64,000 nt of DNA from Branchiostoma floridae (taxonomy: Eukaryota > Chordata > Leptocardii > Amphioxiformes > Branchiostomatidae). Below the pieces are notes generated by a model. It was not told where the DNA came from. It worked only from the letters and a program-made list of their open reading frames with translations, and made no database searches. Below are positions 44,731 to 57,699 of this stretch, one piece after another. Both the position numbers and the translations under genes were made by a program. The stretch lies in assembly GCF_000003815.2 (NCBI RefSeq), contig NC_049982.1:15580956-15644955 (forward strand). The letters run 5' to 3'. The stretch's first letter is position 1, and the number at the start of each line of letters is the position of its first letter.

Positions 44731-45669
44731 ATGTCGGCCTTCTGTCATTCCGTCTTACGACTCTCTAACTTCATAACCCGATCTAGAATAGCAGTAAAAA
44801 GGCTCAAGTTTGTCTCGAGGCCCTTGCTACCGGCGTGCCCACCGGCAGTTAGGAAGCTGCCGATGATCTGCGCTGCTGGGGTCCTGCCAGTAGTCCATGC
44901 ATGGTGGGGTCAGTCATCTACAAGTACCCCTGCCCCTGAAGAAGGGACCACTGCAGAGGTGACAGACCCCGTACAGCAGGCCATTGTCCAGGCAGATGAG
45001 CTGTACAGCTTAGGGGACACCGTGGAGCTGTACCAGTTCCTAATACAGCACAAAGACTCTGATGATGCTGGCATACTGTGGAGGCTGGCACGGGCTACCA
45101 GAGACTATGCACACCTATCAACATGCAAGCCAGAGGACAGAAAAACTCTGACATATCAAGCATTGCAGTTTGCTGAGCAAGCTCTTCACATCAATCCGAA
45201 AGATTTTGCTTGTCATAAGTGGTATGCTATCTGCATAAGTGATGTTGGAGACTATGAGGGAACAAAAGCAAAAATTGCAAATGCATACGTCATCAGGGAT
45301 CACTTCAAGGAAGCCATTGCACTGAACCCTGAGGATGCCACATCCGTCCACCTGTTAGGTCTGTGGTGCTTCACAATGGCAGAAATGCCTTGGTATCAGG
45401 CAAAGATAGCTTCAGTGATCTTTGCAACGCCACCGACATCCACCTACGATGAGGCACTGGGATATTTTCTTCAAGCTGAAAGTGTTGATCCCGGTTTCTA
45501 CAGCATGAACCTGTTGATGCTTGGGAAGACTTACATGCGTTTGGGGAACACCTCGGCTGCCATGCTGTGGCTAGAAAAGGTTCAAACCTGCCCCTCAAAG
45601 TGCGAAGAGGATACTCAGGCCAAGCTGGAAGCAGAACAGCTACTGAAGACCTTGGGTGCAGCAAGCTAA
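44731..45669 (+). CDS. RMDN1: Regulator of microtubule dynamics protein 1-like (FAM82B family), intronless
   Basis: A single uninterrupted frame encodes 312 residues, close to the usual length of vertebrate RMDN1. Residues 1-33 are Arg-rich with no acidic residue (MSAFCHSVLRLSNFITRSR), a typical mitochondrial presequence; residues 44-59 are a hydrophobic stretch. A helical TPR-like region follows, with family hallmarks: ILWRLARATRDYA, ALQFAEQALHINPKDFACHK, WYAICISDVGDYEGTKAKIA, VHLLGLWCFTMAEMPWYQ and the Pro-Pro-Ser/Thr-Thr-Tyr motif (TPPTSTYDEALGYF). RMDN proteins associate with microtubules; RMDN1 is mitochondrial and RMDN3 works at ER-mitochondria contacts. There are no introns, while vertebrate RMDN1 genes are multi-exon, so this is either a retrocopy with an intact frame or intron loss. 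The start ATG has a good context (acgATGT) and is the first in frame. Confidence 0.9.
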   Translation: MSAFCHSVLRLSNFITRSRIAVKRLKFVSRPLLPACPPAVRKLPMICAAGVLPVVHAWWGQSSTSTPAPEEGTTAEVTDPVQQAIVQADELYSLGDTVELYQFLIQHKDSDDAGILWRLARATRDYAHLSTCKPEDRKTLTYQALQFAEQALHINPKDFACHKWYAICISDVGDYEGTKAKIANAYVIRDHFKEAIALNPEDATSVHLLGLWCFTMAEMPWYQAKIASVIFATPPTSTYDEALGYFLQAESVDPGFYSMNLLMLGKTYMRLGNTSAAMLWLEKVQTCPSKCEEDTQAKLEAEQLLKTLGAAS

Positions 45670-46211
45670 TGACCCACAGATCTGCCCAGCTTACTAATAA
45701 TGCTAGTACATGATGAATGTATTGGCAAGTTTTAGTTAGCAGTGGTGCTGCTACACTGAAGAGTGAAAGCCATCTTGCCATCCTAGATGTTCTTCTGAGC
45801 TTCCTGATCTTAACACAGACATGTGCAAGTTTCAACAAGAGTAGCCAAGTTTCTGGACCATGTTGTATCCTGCAGATGAATTCCCACATTCATCTTGTTT
45901 TCCCGCTCTCCCTATAGTATTTATTTATCCATGTAGTGAGTACATATCTGTCATGACTAGGAAAAGAACACCCTTTACAAGGACTGTTACTACTAACTTC
46001 AAATATTATTCCTGACTGAGCTTTCACTGATGAAGTCTCTGAGCCAGTCTAGAGTTGTGAGATGTGTAACAACCTGAATACAGTTGCAATCCTGCTTTCT
46101 TCATCTCCTGGTGTCATTTTTATTTTTGAAGACACTGACAACACCATAACCATGTAATCACATGTAACGTAGGTACATGTTGCAAAGTATACTAGTATAG
46201 TGTGGTACATA

Positions 46212-46789
46212 CGAGGGGCGTTCAATAAGTAATAACTCTAACCCACTTTCAGTTGTCTGATCTAAATGAAATTTTGCATGTGTAATAATTCATATCTCTT
46301 TAGTTAATGTTTCAAAAAAGAGCTCTGAACTAATTGTGGTTTCTGATTTACTGGTGTTTGAACTGAGTTAGGTGTGAAATGGACCAGGTGTGAAATGGAA
46401 CCAGTTGAGCGTCGCGCAGTGATCCGGTTTTTGTATTTGAAAGGACGCACACCAAAGGAGACTTTTGATGAAATGAAAGAAACTTATGATGATGATGCCC
46501 CATCATATGACCTTGTAAAACGCTGGCATCCTGAATTCAAACATGACCAGAAGTCTGTGGAAACAGCTCCCAGACCTGGTCGTCCCTCTTCTGCCATTGA
46601 TGAGGCATCTGTTGGAGGACCAACCTGGGGTGTCCTACAAAAACGGTGTCCAGAGCTGCATCAAACGATGGGAGAAATGCATAACTCTGGGTGGTTCCTA
46701 TGAAGAGAAAGACTAATAACTGTGCCAAGTTTCATTAATCTCCTGCTATGGGAAATGAGTCAGAGTTATTACTAATTGAACGCCCCTCG
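46212..46789 (+). mobile_element. Mariner-family element with internal deletion
   Basis: The terminal inverted repeats (CGAGGGGCGTTCAATAAGTA at left, complement nearly identical at right) are flanked by TA (46210-46211, 46790-46791), as in all Tc1/mariner insertions. The interior retains the two ends of a transposase but not its catalytic core. It lies 543 bp downstream of the RMDN1-like gene. Confidence 0.9.
46374..46703 (+). pseudogene. Mariner transposase remnant (DNA-binding N-terminus fused to C-terminal tail)
   Basis: The frame begins with the mariner helix-turn-helix region: RRAVIRFLYLKGRTPKETFD, later YDLVKRWHPEFK and ETAPRPGRPSSA. Right after this, all of the DDD catalytic domain is missing. 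In another frame, the conserved C-terminal tail (GVQSCIKRWEKCITLGGSYE) is still readable up to its stop near 46715. So the copy lost about two thirds of the gene plus the reading frame and cannot encode an active enzyme. Confidence 0.85.
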
Positions 46790-49414
46790 TATACAATATA
46801 TTTTGGGACCCCATTAATTGTAGTTATACACTAAAATCTAACGTAGTGAGAGGGCCCTTAGGAAGGGCTTTTACTGGAAAAAAATATGGGGGCATTGTGA
46901 GTTAGCAGAGTAAGTGTAGCCTTGAATATCCCTTTCCCTACTGAGGACAGTTAAGAAACCAGTACAAAGTCTTATTTCTATAACTGGTTTATTTGTTATC
47001 TAACATTCTATACAGTAAATGCACCAATGGCAGGCCCACAGCTGCAAGTTTGTCCATTGCAGGCAGCAAGTTTCACAAACATTCATCTGTTGATCATCAA
47101 CATTCAGGACTTTACAGATTGCCACCACTGTTGTCTATAAAATCTACAATATACAAGAGAAAGTCTGTACTACCTTAAGGATTGTTTGAAAGTAAACTAG
47201 GCAGGAGTTTCAACCTTTCAGATTTCCTGCTCAAAACGCTAAAAAAAGAAAAATATCATCTTATTTGCAGCCGACCTAATTTGACCTTCTGTCCTTTAAT
47301 TGTCACTGATTTGTCTAGTACATATTCATGGAAATTACATTTTCATGTGCAGTCTGTATTTTTCTGTAGCAATGTGATGTTTCAGATTGACATTTAAGAT
47401 AAACCTTAAGACTTAATTTGACGGGAAAAAGTTTGAGAATCTGATGGGTTGAAATCCTGCCCAGTACAGCTTCAACAATCAAATGTCTCTGTACAGTATA
47501 CATATCTGAAGCATGTGCTGATACAAACACTAAACATCAGTTAGTGGTAGTACATTTGTATGAGATACTTTCATCAATTCAAATCCAGAAACAGCTGCAG
47601 ATGAGGGAAAATCTTTCTCACTTCAACATGAAGCTATCAGATACATGTACATGTATAACATGGCACAACTGATACAGCTTTCATTGGCCATACCTTCAAA
47701 TTGTTAGCCCCCCCCCCCCAGGTTTACACTGACAAGTGCATGAGTTCACTGCCTTCTACAGACACCATAAGGTGTTATTAACCATTTATACACATATATA
47801 CATAGTGTGGCCTCTTGGGCAGTCATGACCATTTGGCAATCTTACATTAAGGCACTGTCAAGTCCCAGGCACGAGACTTGAACAGCCAGAGCTCCACTGA
47901 ACTATTCCACTCTTTTCCATATATCTAACAAATGTCTTCCTAAAATAAAAAATATTCTCGCTTTCATGTTTCCCTCAACCAACAGACCCAATATAAATTC
48001 CAAGGTCATCATCTACTGGTGCAACATCATGGAACTTACATGAAAATAAAACACACCGATGGAGAAAGTGTGTGATCCAGCTACAAGCAAACTCCAGAGT
48101 CTGGCATCTTTTTGAGTGACAAGACTATTCCTGAAATCATAACATGTATACAGCCTCAGCTTGTTAGATTTGTGTAAACAAAGCTGCCCCTTTTCAGGGA
48201 TCTGACTATCATTGCCATCATTCTAGGGATGCATTATTAATACTGTTAAGATTAAAATGTTTTGAGTTAAAATAACATAAGTTTCTTCCTAATGACAAGT
48301 TACAACTTACATGCCAAGCACATGTGAAACAAATTTACCAGTCTTAACCTATGTATACATTAATTTGCACTAGCCATAATCAACATTTCTGTTTAAAAAT
48401 TCCACTTTGTGCCTTTTTGTAGCCTTTTGAGTGCAAAAAATAAGCAAAAGATGAAATACAGCCTTCTCCAAGGTGCCTTAACCTGTAACCAGTAGAAATT
48501 AGGTACCAAAAGGCTTCCTTGGCAGGGAAAAGGTTAATGCATGATAAATACTTCCCTGCAGCTTATAGGAATGTGGACTACACATATAAAAGAGTATTCA
48601 CTATTTCACAGAAACATTGCATAATGATATCAATAGCCTATAGTGACCTTTTTCATATAGAAATCCTTTCCTGTTTTACATAGTCCATTACAGAAAAAGA
48701 TTGCGGCCATATGCAGCCAACTTGGTCAGCCTCTACAATGCTTCTTTCCACAGGACAAAATGTTGATGCTAAAAATGCTTCCTTAGTTAGAAACATACAC
48801 TTGCATTTACATGTATGACTTCTGTTGGTAATCAAAGGAAGATGCTCTCTTCTTTTCAAAACCTCACTTAAAATGGCTTGTGCTATGACAATAAAACTAC
48901 CTAAGTCTGCATGAAAAATTGTTTTTTATAATGCTGACTTGCCAGATCACAGCTTTTTGCACAGCCTCCATAACAGAATACACCAGAAGTCCTTTTCTGT
49001 CCTACATAGCCAGGCAAATAAAGCTTGTTACTGTCACTGCCTTCCTATCAGCATTTCTATTTTCTTCTGACACTTGATTCATTCCTGTTCAGAACTTAGT
49101 CACTCATGCTATTATCCAAGTGCCATAATTCAAGAGACATGATCCACATCAAAAGATTGTTTCCTCTTCTAACCCTCCTGTACCACAAAAGGGAGAGGGG
49201 GTACTTCTTCCTACTCCATCTTAGCTGGCCAGAGGGCAGTCAACTGTAAAACAAATAAATATACAACGTTAGTGAGTGAGAGGGATCTCTCTAAATCATC
49301 ATCAAATTACCATTTCCCTCCAACAACACCTGATGATCCTGATAGTGGAATTACATAATAGTGAAATAATTCAAACATTGTTTGTTAACATATAATTGTG
49401 GTCTATTAACGGTT

Positions 49415-49570
49415 AAACAGACCCAATTGGTCCCGGGTTTGACACTCGCCATGCCTCACAGTTGTGCCCTTGGGAAAGGCACTTTGAACCCCTTTCTGAT
49501 GGTGGAGTGACACCCACTGAGGCTTCTGGTACAAAGTATATATATGGAAAAATATGGATCTGGTGTGCAA
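49415..49570 (+). repeat. SINE fragment with box B and GGGAAAGGCACTTT core
   Basis: A box B-like sequence (GGTCCCGGGTTTGACACTC) is followed by GTGCCCTTGGGAAAGGCACT, a phrase that recurs in tRNA-derived SINEs of invertebrate deuterostomes. The 5' head is partial. Confidence 0.55.
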
Positions 49571-52500
49571 GTGTGCTATCACATTTGTCACAAAGAGCCT
49601 TGCACTGTTCATTCAGTAAGAACTACATGTAAGTTATGTGTATCTGATACACTGCCACAAGGTACAATATACCAGTTGGAACTGGTAAGTGCAAGCTTCA
49701 TTTGGAGTTGACAGGTTTTGGCCAGCACAAACACACCCTTCAGCAAGAATTGTAACAGGATCTTCTATATGCTTCAGGCATCAAGGCTCTTCTTGGCACT
49801 AATGGGTTACTTCATCCCCTCCCATACCAGCAGCATATTTATCACCAAAGCATGTACAGGTAGAATAGATCCAAAGCCTCAACAATGTGATTCAACAAAG
49901 CACCTGCAGAACAGAAGACCATCCCCTGCTGCTACATTTGTCTATCAATCCTTGAAACACACAATTTCCCCATACCTATCTATCCTAATACATTTGTATT
50001 GAAGACAGAACGAGTTTGCTGGCCAGAGTTGACAATATGTACATTGTAGTGTGAAAAGCATGCTACAAATGTACACCGGGAATATTTATGTTTATGGAAC
50101 ATACATATGGAATAAACCTGGCGTATTCTGTATTACACAATTGCAAGGTATCAGCCCAACTGCGGGTTTCAGCTGGGGGGCAATCTGACCTGTGGGAGGG
50201 CTGGGGCCGAGGGCGAGGCAGAATACACCACGTTCATTTTTGTCATACCCTCACCGAAAATGAACTCTCATACTCCAAGGAAAAAAACAGGACTTAAGAA
50301 AATTTGCTGCCTTTGGAAAAAAAAACAATTCCAATGTCTGAATCTGGTATTTAAATTTTTGAAGGCAGCGCAAACATTTGAGTTAAGCGGCAAAATGCAT
50401 GTTTGAGTTATTCAATGGAAGCCTGTGTGATAACCACAGTTATCACGCAGTCTGGAATACCCGCATCGAACATTATCACAGCCCAGGTATGACATAAATA
50501 CATGCACTGCACAGGAGGCCGTCTGACAGTACCTGTGCATGTTTACTGTGAATTACCCCAGAGGCTCTCAGCCAGGTTTCCAGTCTTTGATATTCCAAGT
50601 CAGCCGTACTTGATTGAGAGGCGATGCCCACATGACAAGAATACTGCCTAAGGAATAAACCTTGTGTATGGAACTTGTAAGGATGTGAATTATTCACCAA
50701 ATTAACAGCTGCAGGATGAAATAGTTTTTGTTGTGAATTAACTGTGATGTGATAATCTAGTAATCTCCCTGTGGTTTGGTTATCACAGAAAACAAGGGTG
50801 ATGCCTGGTTAACTCAAAACTCTTTGTCTACTTCAACCTCCATCATTCTACAACTTGCAACATATATCCCACAAACAATTTTTTCCTCGCTTCACCAACT
50901 TGAGTGTTAAATGAATGCAGCCAGCTAAAACATGAAAGAGGAACTTCAGAGGGTTTGACAATACCTTACACCACCACCACAGCACACATATACAAACTTG
51001 CTATAACATTAATCTGTCAGTGATTAAAGAGAAAAACAACCCTGACAAGGAGATACCTTACCTCTCTAACTCAGATTTGTATACATGTCATGAATCATAT
51101 CTGACAAGGGAACAGCTCAAGGGCCAGAGGAGAAAGGTTGTAAGCAGAGTGAAGAGGCAGATGGCCTGACACAACACACAGGGGTGACCTTGCCTGTCAG
51201 TTCAAGATGACCTTCAGAGAATTACAAACTAAGCTTCTTACCGGGGGCTGTAGCTTTTTCAAATGTAGTCACAACTGGCGGCCATGTTCATCAAGAATTA
51301 TGCCCCCACCAGCTGGCCTCAACAATGATGTTTGAGTGTTTGTGCCAATAAAGAATATGTTTATTATTCAGTTGGTTAACAGGAAAATCAAACAGTTATG
51401 ACAGGCCCTGGCCTGAGAAAGATTAAAATGCAGATGATAAAATTTCAAACAATTCTAAACAACCACGGACAGACAGTTACTCAGTTTATTCAAACATAAC
51501 CAAAGGCTGTGGCTGACCTGGATGTCTGATACAATAGTCATAATTGAACTGTAGAGGCAAACACCAATCTTTCATTTATCTACAATTTAGGATTCAAAAA
51601 GTGCAGTACATTGTGTAAGCCTGACTAAAATTGCGCTCCATGTCAATGTCATAGTCGGAAATGAGAATAGCTGTCAGAAAACCATGTTCCCCGCGTATCA
51701 CGTATCTGCTTGAAGATTACTGCTGAGGTTCAGTTGGCTTTCTGCCCAGGCTGTGTTGATGCAAGGTTTGCTGGTTGCCCTGGTGATGACAAGACATTTG
51801 GATGGTGTCTAATTAGTGTCATGATTGTGAATGCAGCTGCATATACAGGCAGTGCTGAACTCTTGTATCCTGCCTTTGTGAAAGTGGCACCTTCCTTTTC
51901 TCCACAGAAAATAGACATGGTTTAGGAACAGAAAAATACATCAATAGAAAACCCTCAATTACAGCCTACATGCTGTGGAGGAGATGCTGCCAGTACCATG
52001 TTTGAACAAGGTTAAAATATAACCTCCTTGGTTTGCAGAGAACTATAATCTTATCTTTGTAATGAAAATAAGCACACTCCCATTCACATTGGATGCTCAT
52101 ATATCAGACAAAGTATGCCATCTAGTTTGTGGGCCGTATCCCCCAAACCCAACACCTCCCTTGTGTGCTGAGTGCATACATGTACATTGACAAGAGGACA
52201 TGCTACCTCTCTTGTCTATGCCATTACTGGCAGGGAGCACTCTCAACTGAGGGCATCCGACATGTCACGTGGATGCCACTCCTGGCTGCTGCCTAGGTTG
52301 AAGCCTTAATAAAAATGCCACTCACTCCCAACAGGGATGAATACAGACTAAATGCACTGCAAGTGTGTCTCAAGAGAAAGATTGACATTCTAAAGAGGTC
52401 AGTGCATTGCAAAAGACCACACCAGGAAAGGGTGTTGTCTAAAAGACTCTTATCTGAATTTTTACGCTAAAAATCTGAGATCATGCAAAATCAATTTAAA

Positions 52501-52986
52501 ACATAGATTTAGTGGCAATCAACATGCATCCTGTACATCTTTGTGGTGACATGCATCAAATCCAACATTTAACAATCATAATCTTAGAACTTGAAAAAAA
52601 AACATGATTAATAAGCATGTTATTTTGTTGGAGTGTCTAAAATGTTTATGTGAAGAATAGAATGTATGTTGGCATTTCTTGTGTCCAACGTATATTGGCA
52701 CCTCGGCTCCCTCGACCCCCTCTCCTCTATTTGTATGCAAGATGGCCTTTCCTTTCAATAGCCCCACATAACAACACTGTCCCAGATGGAATAGCATGGA
52801 GACAAACACAGTGCTGTTACAGTATTTCTTTCACGAGGGTGCAGCTTTACAACAGCTCCAATTACAGACCAAAAACCCTTTCTCCAAAAGATGCAGCTGT
52901 AACATGGAACAACCTGTCGCCTGATAAATGAAATAGCAAAATACCTTAAATTGAAATTTGACTTGTATTTTGGTAAATCTCAAACT

Positions 52987-52987
<1 letters not shown>

Positions 52988-53028
<41 letters not shown>
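52988..53028. repeat. (TA)n microsatellite
   Basis: About 20 uninterrupted TA dinucleotides; likely polymorphic in length. Confidence 0.95.
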
Positions 53029-53029
<1 letters not shown>

Positions 53030-55525
53030 GTAGATACACAAAATCAACCAATTTGGCCGTTAAAAAGTGTGTCAATTTTCAAGCTACATGTACTACAACA
53101 AAGCTAAATATCAGCCCAACCCTGAATTTACCTCATTCTACCGTAGGCATTATAACTTTGCTCATAATGCAAGGAGAGCTCTGTGAAGTAAATTTGGGTA
53201 ATTGTACAGGTTCCTGGAAAAGTTAACCTTCATCCAGAAGCATTAATTCAGCGTTTCACCAGGGCACTCTCTGTGCTCACAAATTTCTATGATGATTGGG
53301 ACCGCACTCCTATTATCTGGGAGGATTAAGCTGCATTTGTGGCCAAGACCTGATTACTACGCCATTTTCTCCAATTTCTCTGACACAAACAGCTAGTGGT
53401 AATTACCTTGCCCCTGAGAGCTGGTTTGCTTAATAAAATACTGCCAATGCACAGACACCAAATAACAGACAGTGTTTTTTTATCATAGCTGTGAGGTTCA
53501 GGATTTTTTCAAGACAGTTGCAGCTACCCAGCTACACCAGATAACAATGGATTGTTCAAAATGAAAATACAGACCTGGGGAAAGCAGCACTGATTCAGTT
53601 TTATTAGTCTGGAATAATCAAGAACTGCAGTTACTGATGCATGATAGGGAAAAAACAAGTCAATCAGAGAGCTACAGAGAGGGATGGGTCGTGGATAGGG
53701 GTGGGTATCGGTACAGAAAATCTAGGTCCAGGTACGATCCAGGTCCAGATCCGGACCTGAACCTGTACCTAATTATCTGTGAAAACTTGTGAACGGACGA
53801 TGCTCAAAACAATGGTCCATTTCGCTACAAAGGATTCTGTTCGGTGGAGTATCCAACATCCACTGGCATTTTAAAACCTTATCTTCATCATGTAAACAAC
53901 ACTAACTGCCTCTGTTTTAGACCAAGTTTGACTGTAGAAACTTGGTAAAAATGACTATCAACTCTCCTCTACCTTGTTATTTTTTTGGACCTGTAAATGT
54001 AAGCCCCAAAACATGTCAACTGCTGGTATCATCTGTTCATTTTTTTATCTGTCAAAAATCCAGTCCACTGATTTTTTCAGGTTTGGTTTTCCTTGACCAG
54101 TCCAAAAAGAAAAAAAAAACGTTTTGAACCTGTAATTGAAAAAAATGGTATATATCAAATAACATTTTCAAAAATGTCTAAGTCAGTATCATGTATTCGG
54201 CTACCTTAATACAACAACTACCCAGTAAGCATTCTGCAATTGTGACAACGACAGACATTAAATGTGTACATAAGTTGAAGGCACAGGAAGCTGTCTCCAA
54301 CTCTTGTTGACTTCCTCTGCCTATATAGTATAAGGAATGGGAGGATAATGTTGAACATTGTAAAAAGTGTTGTGTACATTGAAAGTACATGATATCATCT
54401 ATGAAATCATGTCACCAGATAAATGAAACTATTCATCAACAGGCAGGTGTATAGAATGGTGAATGTATGCTTGCATTTGTCAACAATTCAGTTCTTTACC
54501 ACCTTAACTACATTTTGTACCTGTAGTACGGTACTCAAATAAACATTTATGATATGGGCATTATGAATACTTGATTATGCTATGTTTATGCCTAACAAGT
54601 TGTATCTGCATAATCAGCTGCCATATTAACATTATACCTGTTTTGTTTGTCAATGTATATTTGCTCCAATGTGCAAAGTGAAGACTGTATTTCCATTAGT
54701 ATAACTTAGGCAATGCTGTTGTAAGGTGCGGTTATACTTATAGAGACTGTCCAGGGCATCAGCTACTTAACATGGTATACAGGTCTGCAAATTGAGAAAT
54801 CGTACCAGCCTGTTTATCTATAGGATACCGCAATCTGTGGCATCATCACATGGATGTCCTTGGGGCCGTTCTGTCCAGGTTTTGCAGGGGTTTGCGTAAA
54901 TACAGAGTCTGCCAAAATGGGTGGTTATATGCATCTTTTACAAATAAACAACCCCCTCACATGGGTATCACTTATCCTTCCACCTATCCTCTTATTCAAT
55001 CTTATGCAAGTTACTTAACGTGTAATATATAAGTGTCCTTTGTCTTGTAAACAATGATAAGATAGGTCTACTAGTACTATATATACTCCCACTGAGGCCC
55101 AGATGAGGTTGTCCAGCACAGAGTAAAAACGTCTAACTCTAAGCTAATGTTTGTCACTACTGGTTTTAGAGTTGTGAATTTCGCTGTTCTTCTTCAGACA
55201 TTCTATCACAAAAGTCATATAAAGACAGCAATCGTGTGATGAAAGAGAAAGATCTGAATGCATGTTCATGTTGTCCTTGAATATAATATTATAATACTAT
55301 AGCACCACTTGCTGCCAGCTCATGGGGTGCAAAATGCAGCAATAAATGTTTTTATTGGGGGCATTCTACCCTCCAGCATTACTTGTAAATAGCTGGGCAT
55401 CTGAGGCACTTCTACACAGGAAAATGTTAATTTTGAAGCTAAAAAAAATGCTTGGAATGAAGTGGCACAGCAACCATCAGTGTGACTACTTCTGTCATCA
55501 ATGTGTGACACAACCTTATGTTTGC

Positions 55526-55649
55526 TTGCCTGGGTACCATCCGATTTCTAAGGGGCTTCTTGCACTCCCTGATTTTTAATTAGGGCAGCGAGTGCAAGGA
55601 GTGAGCCAAGGACCCACAGTATAAATCTGATGGTACCCAGGTTACAGTA
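55526..55649. mobile_element. MULE-like MITE, 124 bp, 9-bp target duplication
   Basis: The body is an inverted repeat with TGGGTACCATC near both ends and is flanked by an exact 9-bp duplication TATGTTTGC (55517-55525, 55650-55658). The duplication size fits Mutator-like elements. The TACCATCCG core resembles the larger element at 60464-60895, suggesting one family. Confidence 0.72.
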
Positions 55650-55700
55650 TATGTTTGCAGCTGTGGGATTTAAATACAACACTGTGATTCCTGTTTATAC

Positions 55701-55839
55701 TAATCTCCAAGCAGATCCTATGGTGCCATAAGATAATATCAAAGCTGGCCAAGGAGTATTGCCGGCCAAAGGGAGTCAAATGGGCACCTACGGTGGGTTT
55801 GAAACTATATTACGCCACTGTGGATCTGCTTGGAGATTA
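55701..55839. mobile_element. MITE with TAATCTCCAAGCAGATCC ends, 8-bp target duplication
   Basis: Perfect 18-bp inverted ends TAATCTCCAAGCAGATCC are flanked by GTTTATAC on both sides (55693-55700, 55840-55847). At 139 bp it has no coding capacity. Two further elements share the CTCCAAGCAGA core (61140-61267, 62602-62805). Confidence 0.82.
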
Positions 55840-56159
55840 GTTTATACCTTCTCCGACTGAAGTTCTCCCTACAATGGAACTATCAATATGTAGTAATGTA
55901 CTATGGTAGTTATTAGTACATGTGTGACAGTGATACACATGTACACCAACAGCAAGGACTCATCTAAAGTCCTTGATTGTAAGGGTTTAAAATTCAGACT
56001 GAATTCCTTAGTTCTTTCAAGGCCGTTATATGATTATTTCATATAACGTCCTTGGTTATTTTCATCCAGAACATGACAACTTGCAAAAAGTGGAACAGGG
56101 GACCGGACAGTCACAATTTGATAATTTCCACCAAATTTTGCACTGAATCATTGTGAATG

Positions 56160-56690
56160 CAAACAACATGCCCATAGCCAGGATTTTGGTTGGGGGGGTT
56201 CTTTTTAGTATTTGTGGGACAAAGGTGTGTGCTGCCTAGGGGGGTCCAGGGGCATGCTCCCCCGGAAAAATTGAAATCTTGACCCTCTGAAATGCCATTT
56301 CCTGCATTTTGACGGGCAAAATTCGCTGGCTATTAAAGTTTAATGAATTTTCTATTAAAATTCACAAGGCTTTTGGCATAAGTCTTTGAGGCTGACTCCC
56401 CCGACATATTTTCACCATGTCCAACACCGAAGTCACGAAGCATCGCAATGGAGGTCCGGGGAAATTTTGAAATCTGGACTCTCTGAAAAGCCATCTACTG
56501 CACAATTTTGCTGATATCTCACTAAGATTGAATGAAATGTCTATAAGTGAAAAATGCAAATCAGCCATGACTTTAAAAAAAAATCTTGGACATGAAAAAG
56601 TGGACCTTCCAGCGTGAAAAAGCAGACCTTTGAGCGTGTGTGTGGGGGGGTTCTTCCGAATCCCCTCTGGCTACAGGCATGAACAATGCC
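56160..56690 (-). repeat. Interspersed repeat related to the centre of the 28.3-29.5 kb element
   Basis: Read on the minus strand, it contains AAATGCAGGAAATGGCATTT followed by CAGAGGGTCAAGATTTCAA, the same unit found in tandem at 28550-29130. Two diverged units are visible (near 56270-56310 and 56455-56500), with a G-rich stretch at each side. This is another copy of the same repeat family. Confidence 0.6.
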
Positions 56691-57699
56691 ATGGATGTTT
56701 AAACTTTTGCAACAAGTCCAGCATTTACCAGTTCTTCCCCTTGTTTGTGGGACTTCTGTTCTGTGTCTAGTTCTGAAGGCTGTAGACAGTACTTCCTCTT
56801 GTTCTGAAATTCAGACAAAGCTGATGGGGAAGTCAGGGATTGAGCTACATCATACATGTAGTTTTACACTGCATACACACACACACTGAGATAGTGATAA
56901 CAACAGAACTAAGCCAGGAATTTGACTTTGGGGACTGTTGGGGTAGGGCAGACATATCTGACAATACATCATTACATGCTACATACATATGCATGTACAG
57001 ATGTACTGTTACACTAGTGATGCCCTTGTCTGTATTTGTTGGGAGTACCAGTGGTGAAGTCACATCCACAGGACAAGGTAAACTGGGATGAACTCTGTCC
57101 TACAAAGCCATAAGCTTTGAAACCTACACAATAGCCATAGTTGTGTACGTGTGCTTGAAAGACAATCTGTTCATGCAAGTTATTATGCTATTTTTCATTT
57201 CATGGCAAGCACTGCCCATTGCGCTAAACAACAATAATTTCAAATTGACGCCCTTCCCTGTATAAACAATTTCTGATTAGAAACAGAGTTTGGCAAATGT
57301 GTTACAACTTTTTGACATACAGTTTTTCCCCTGGGTATAGCTTCATGCAGAGCTTTCTTTAAACAAAAGGGAGAAGCATTATTACTTCTGCATATATGCA
57401 GATCCAATTTGCATCTTGCAAGTGTAAATTGGACTGTGCATGTGCAGACTATAGATGAGCTCAACCATGCTGGGGAAAAATGTTAAGAGGGATGAAAATC
57501 AATGAACATCATTTCATTGTACAATCAAGACAACTATTAATTTTCATTCAGGGGACATTTCACAAAAATGTGTACCAATCACTAAACTTTACATAAAGAG
57601 GATACACAATTTCATATCAACTTATTTTAATGAGTTAAATGCTACAATGTCACAACTTAGCAAAAACAATGGTTACCTACAGAATGAAGCAAAGAATAC

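Larger units (their letters stand above)
46792..55516. other. Long stretch without a recognised gene
   Basis: Nearly 9 kb contains only short frames with no domains. It may be intergenic, or the minus-strand end may hold the 3' untranslated region of the PWWP2 gene. A poly-C run is at 47708-47719. The SINE fragment and TA microsatellite are listed separately. The part at 53150-53460 is unusually non-repetitive and could be regulatory. Confidence 0.4.

Noticed and set aside
54850-55032. Short frames in the 47-57 kb interval, such as MDVLGAVLSRFCRGL
   Set aside because: They have chance-level length and no domain, conservation evidence or splice sites.
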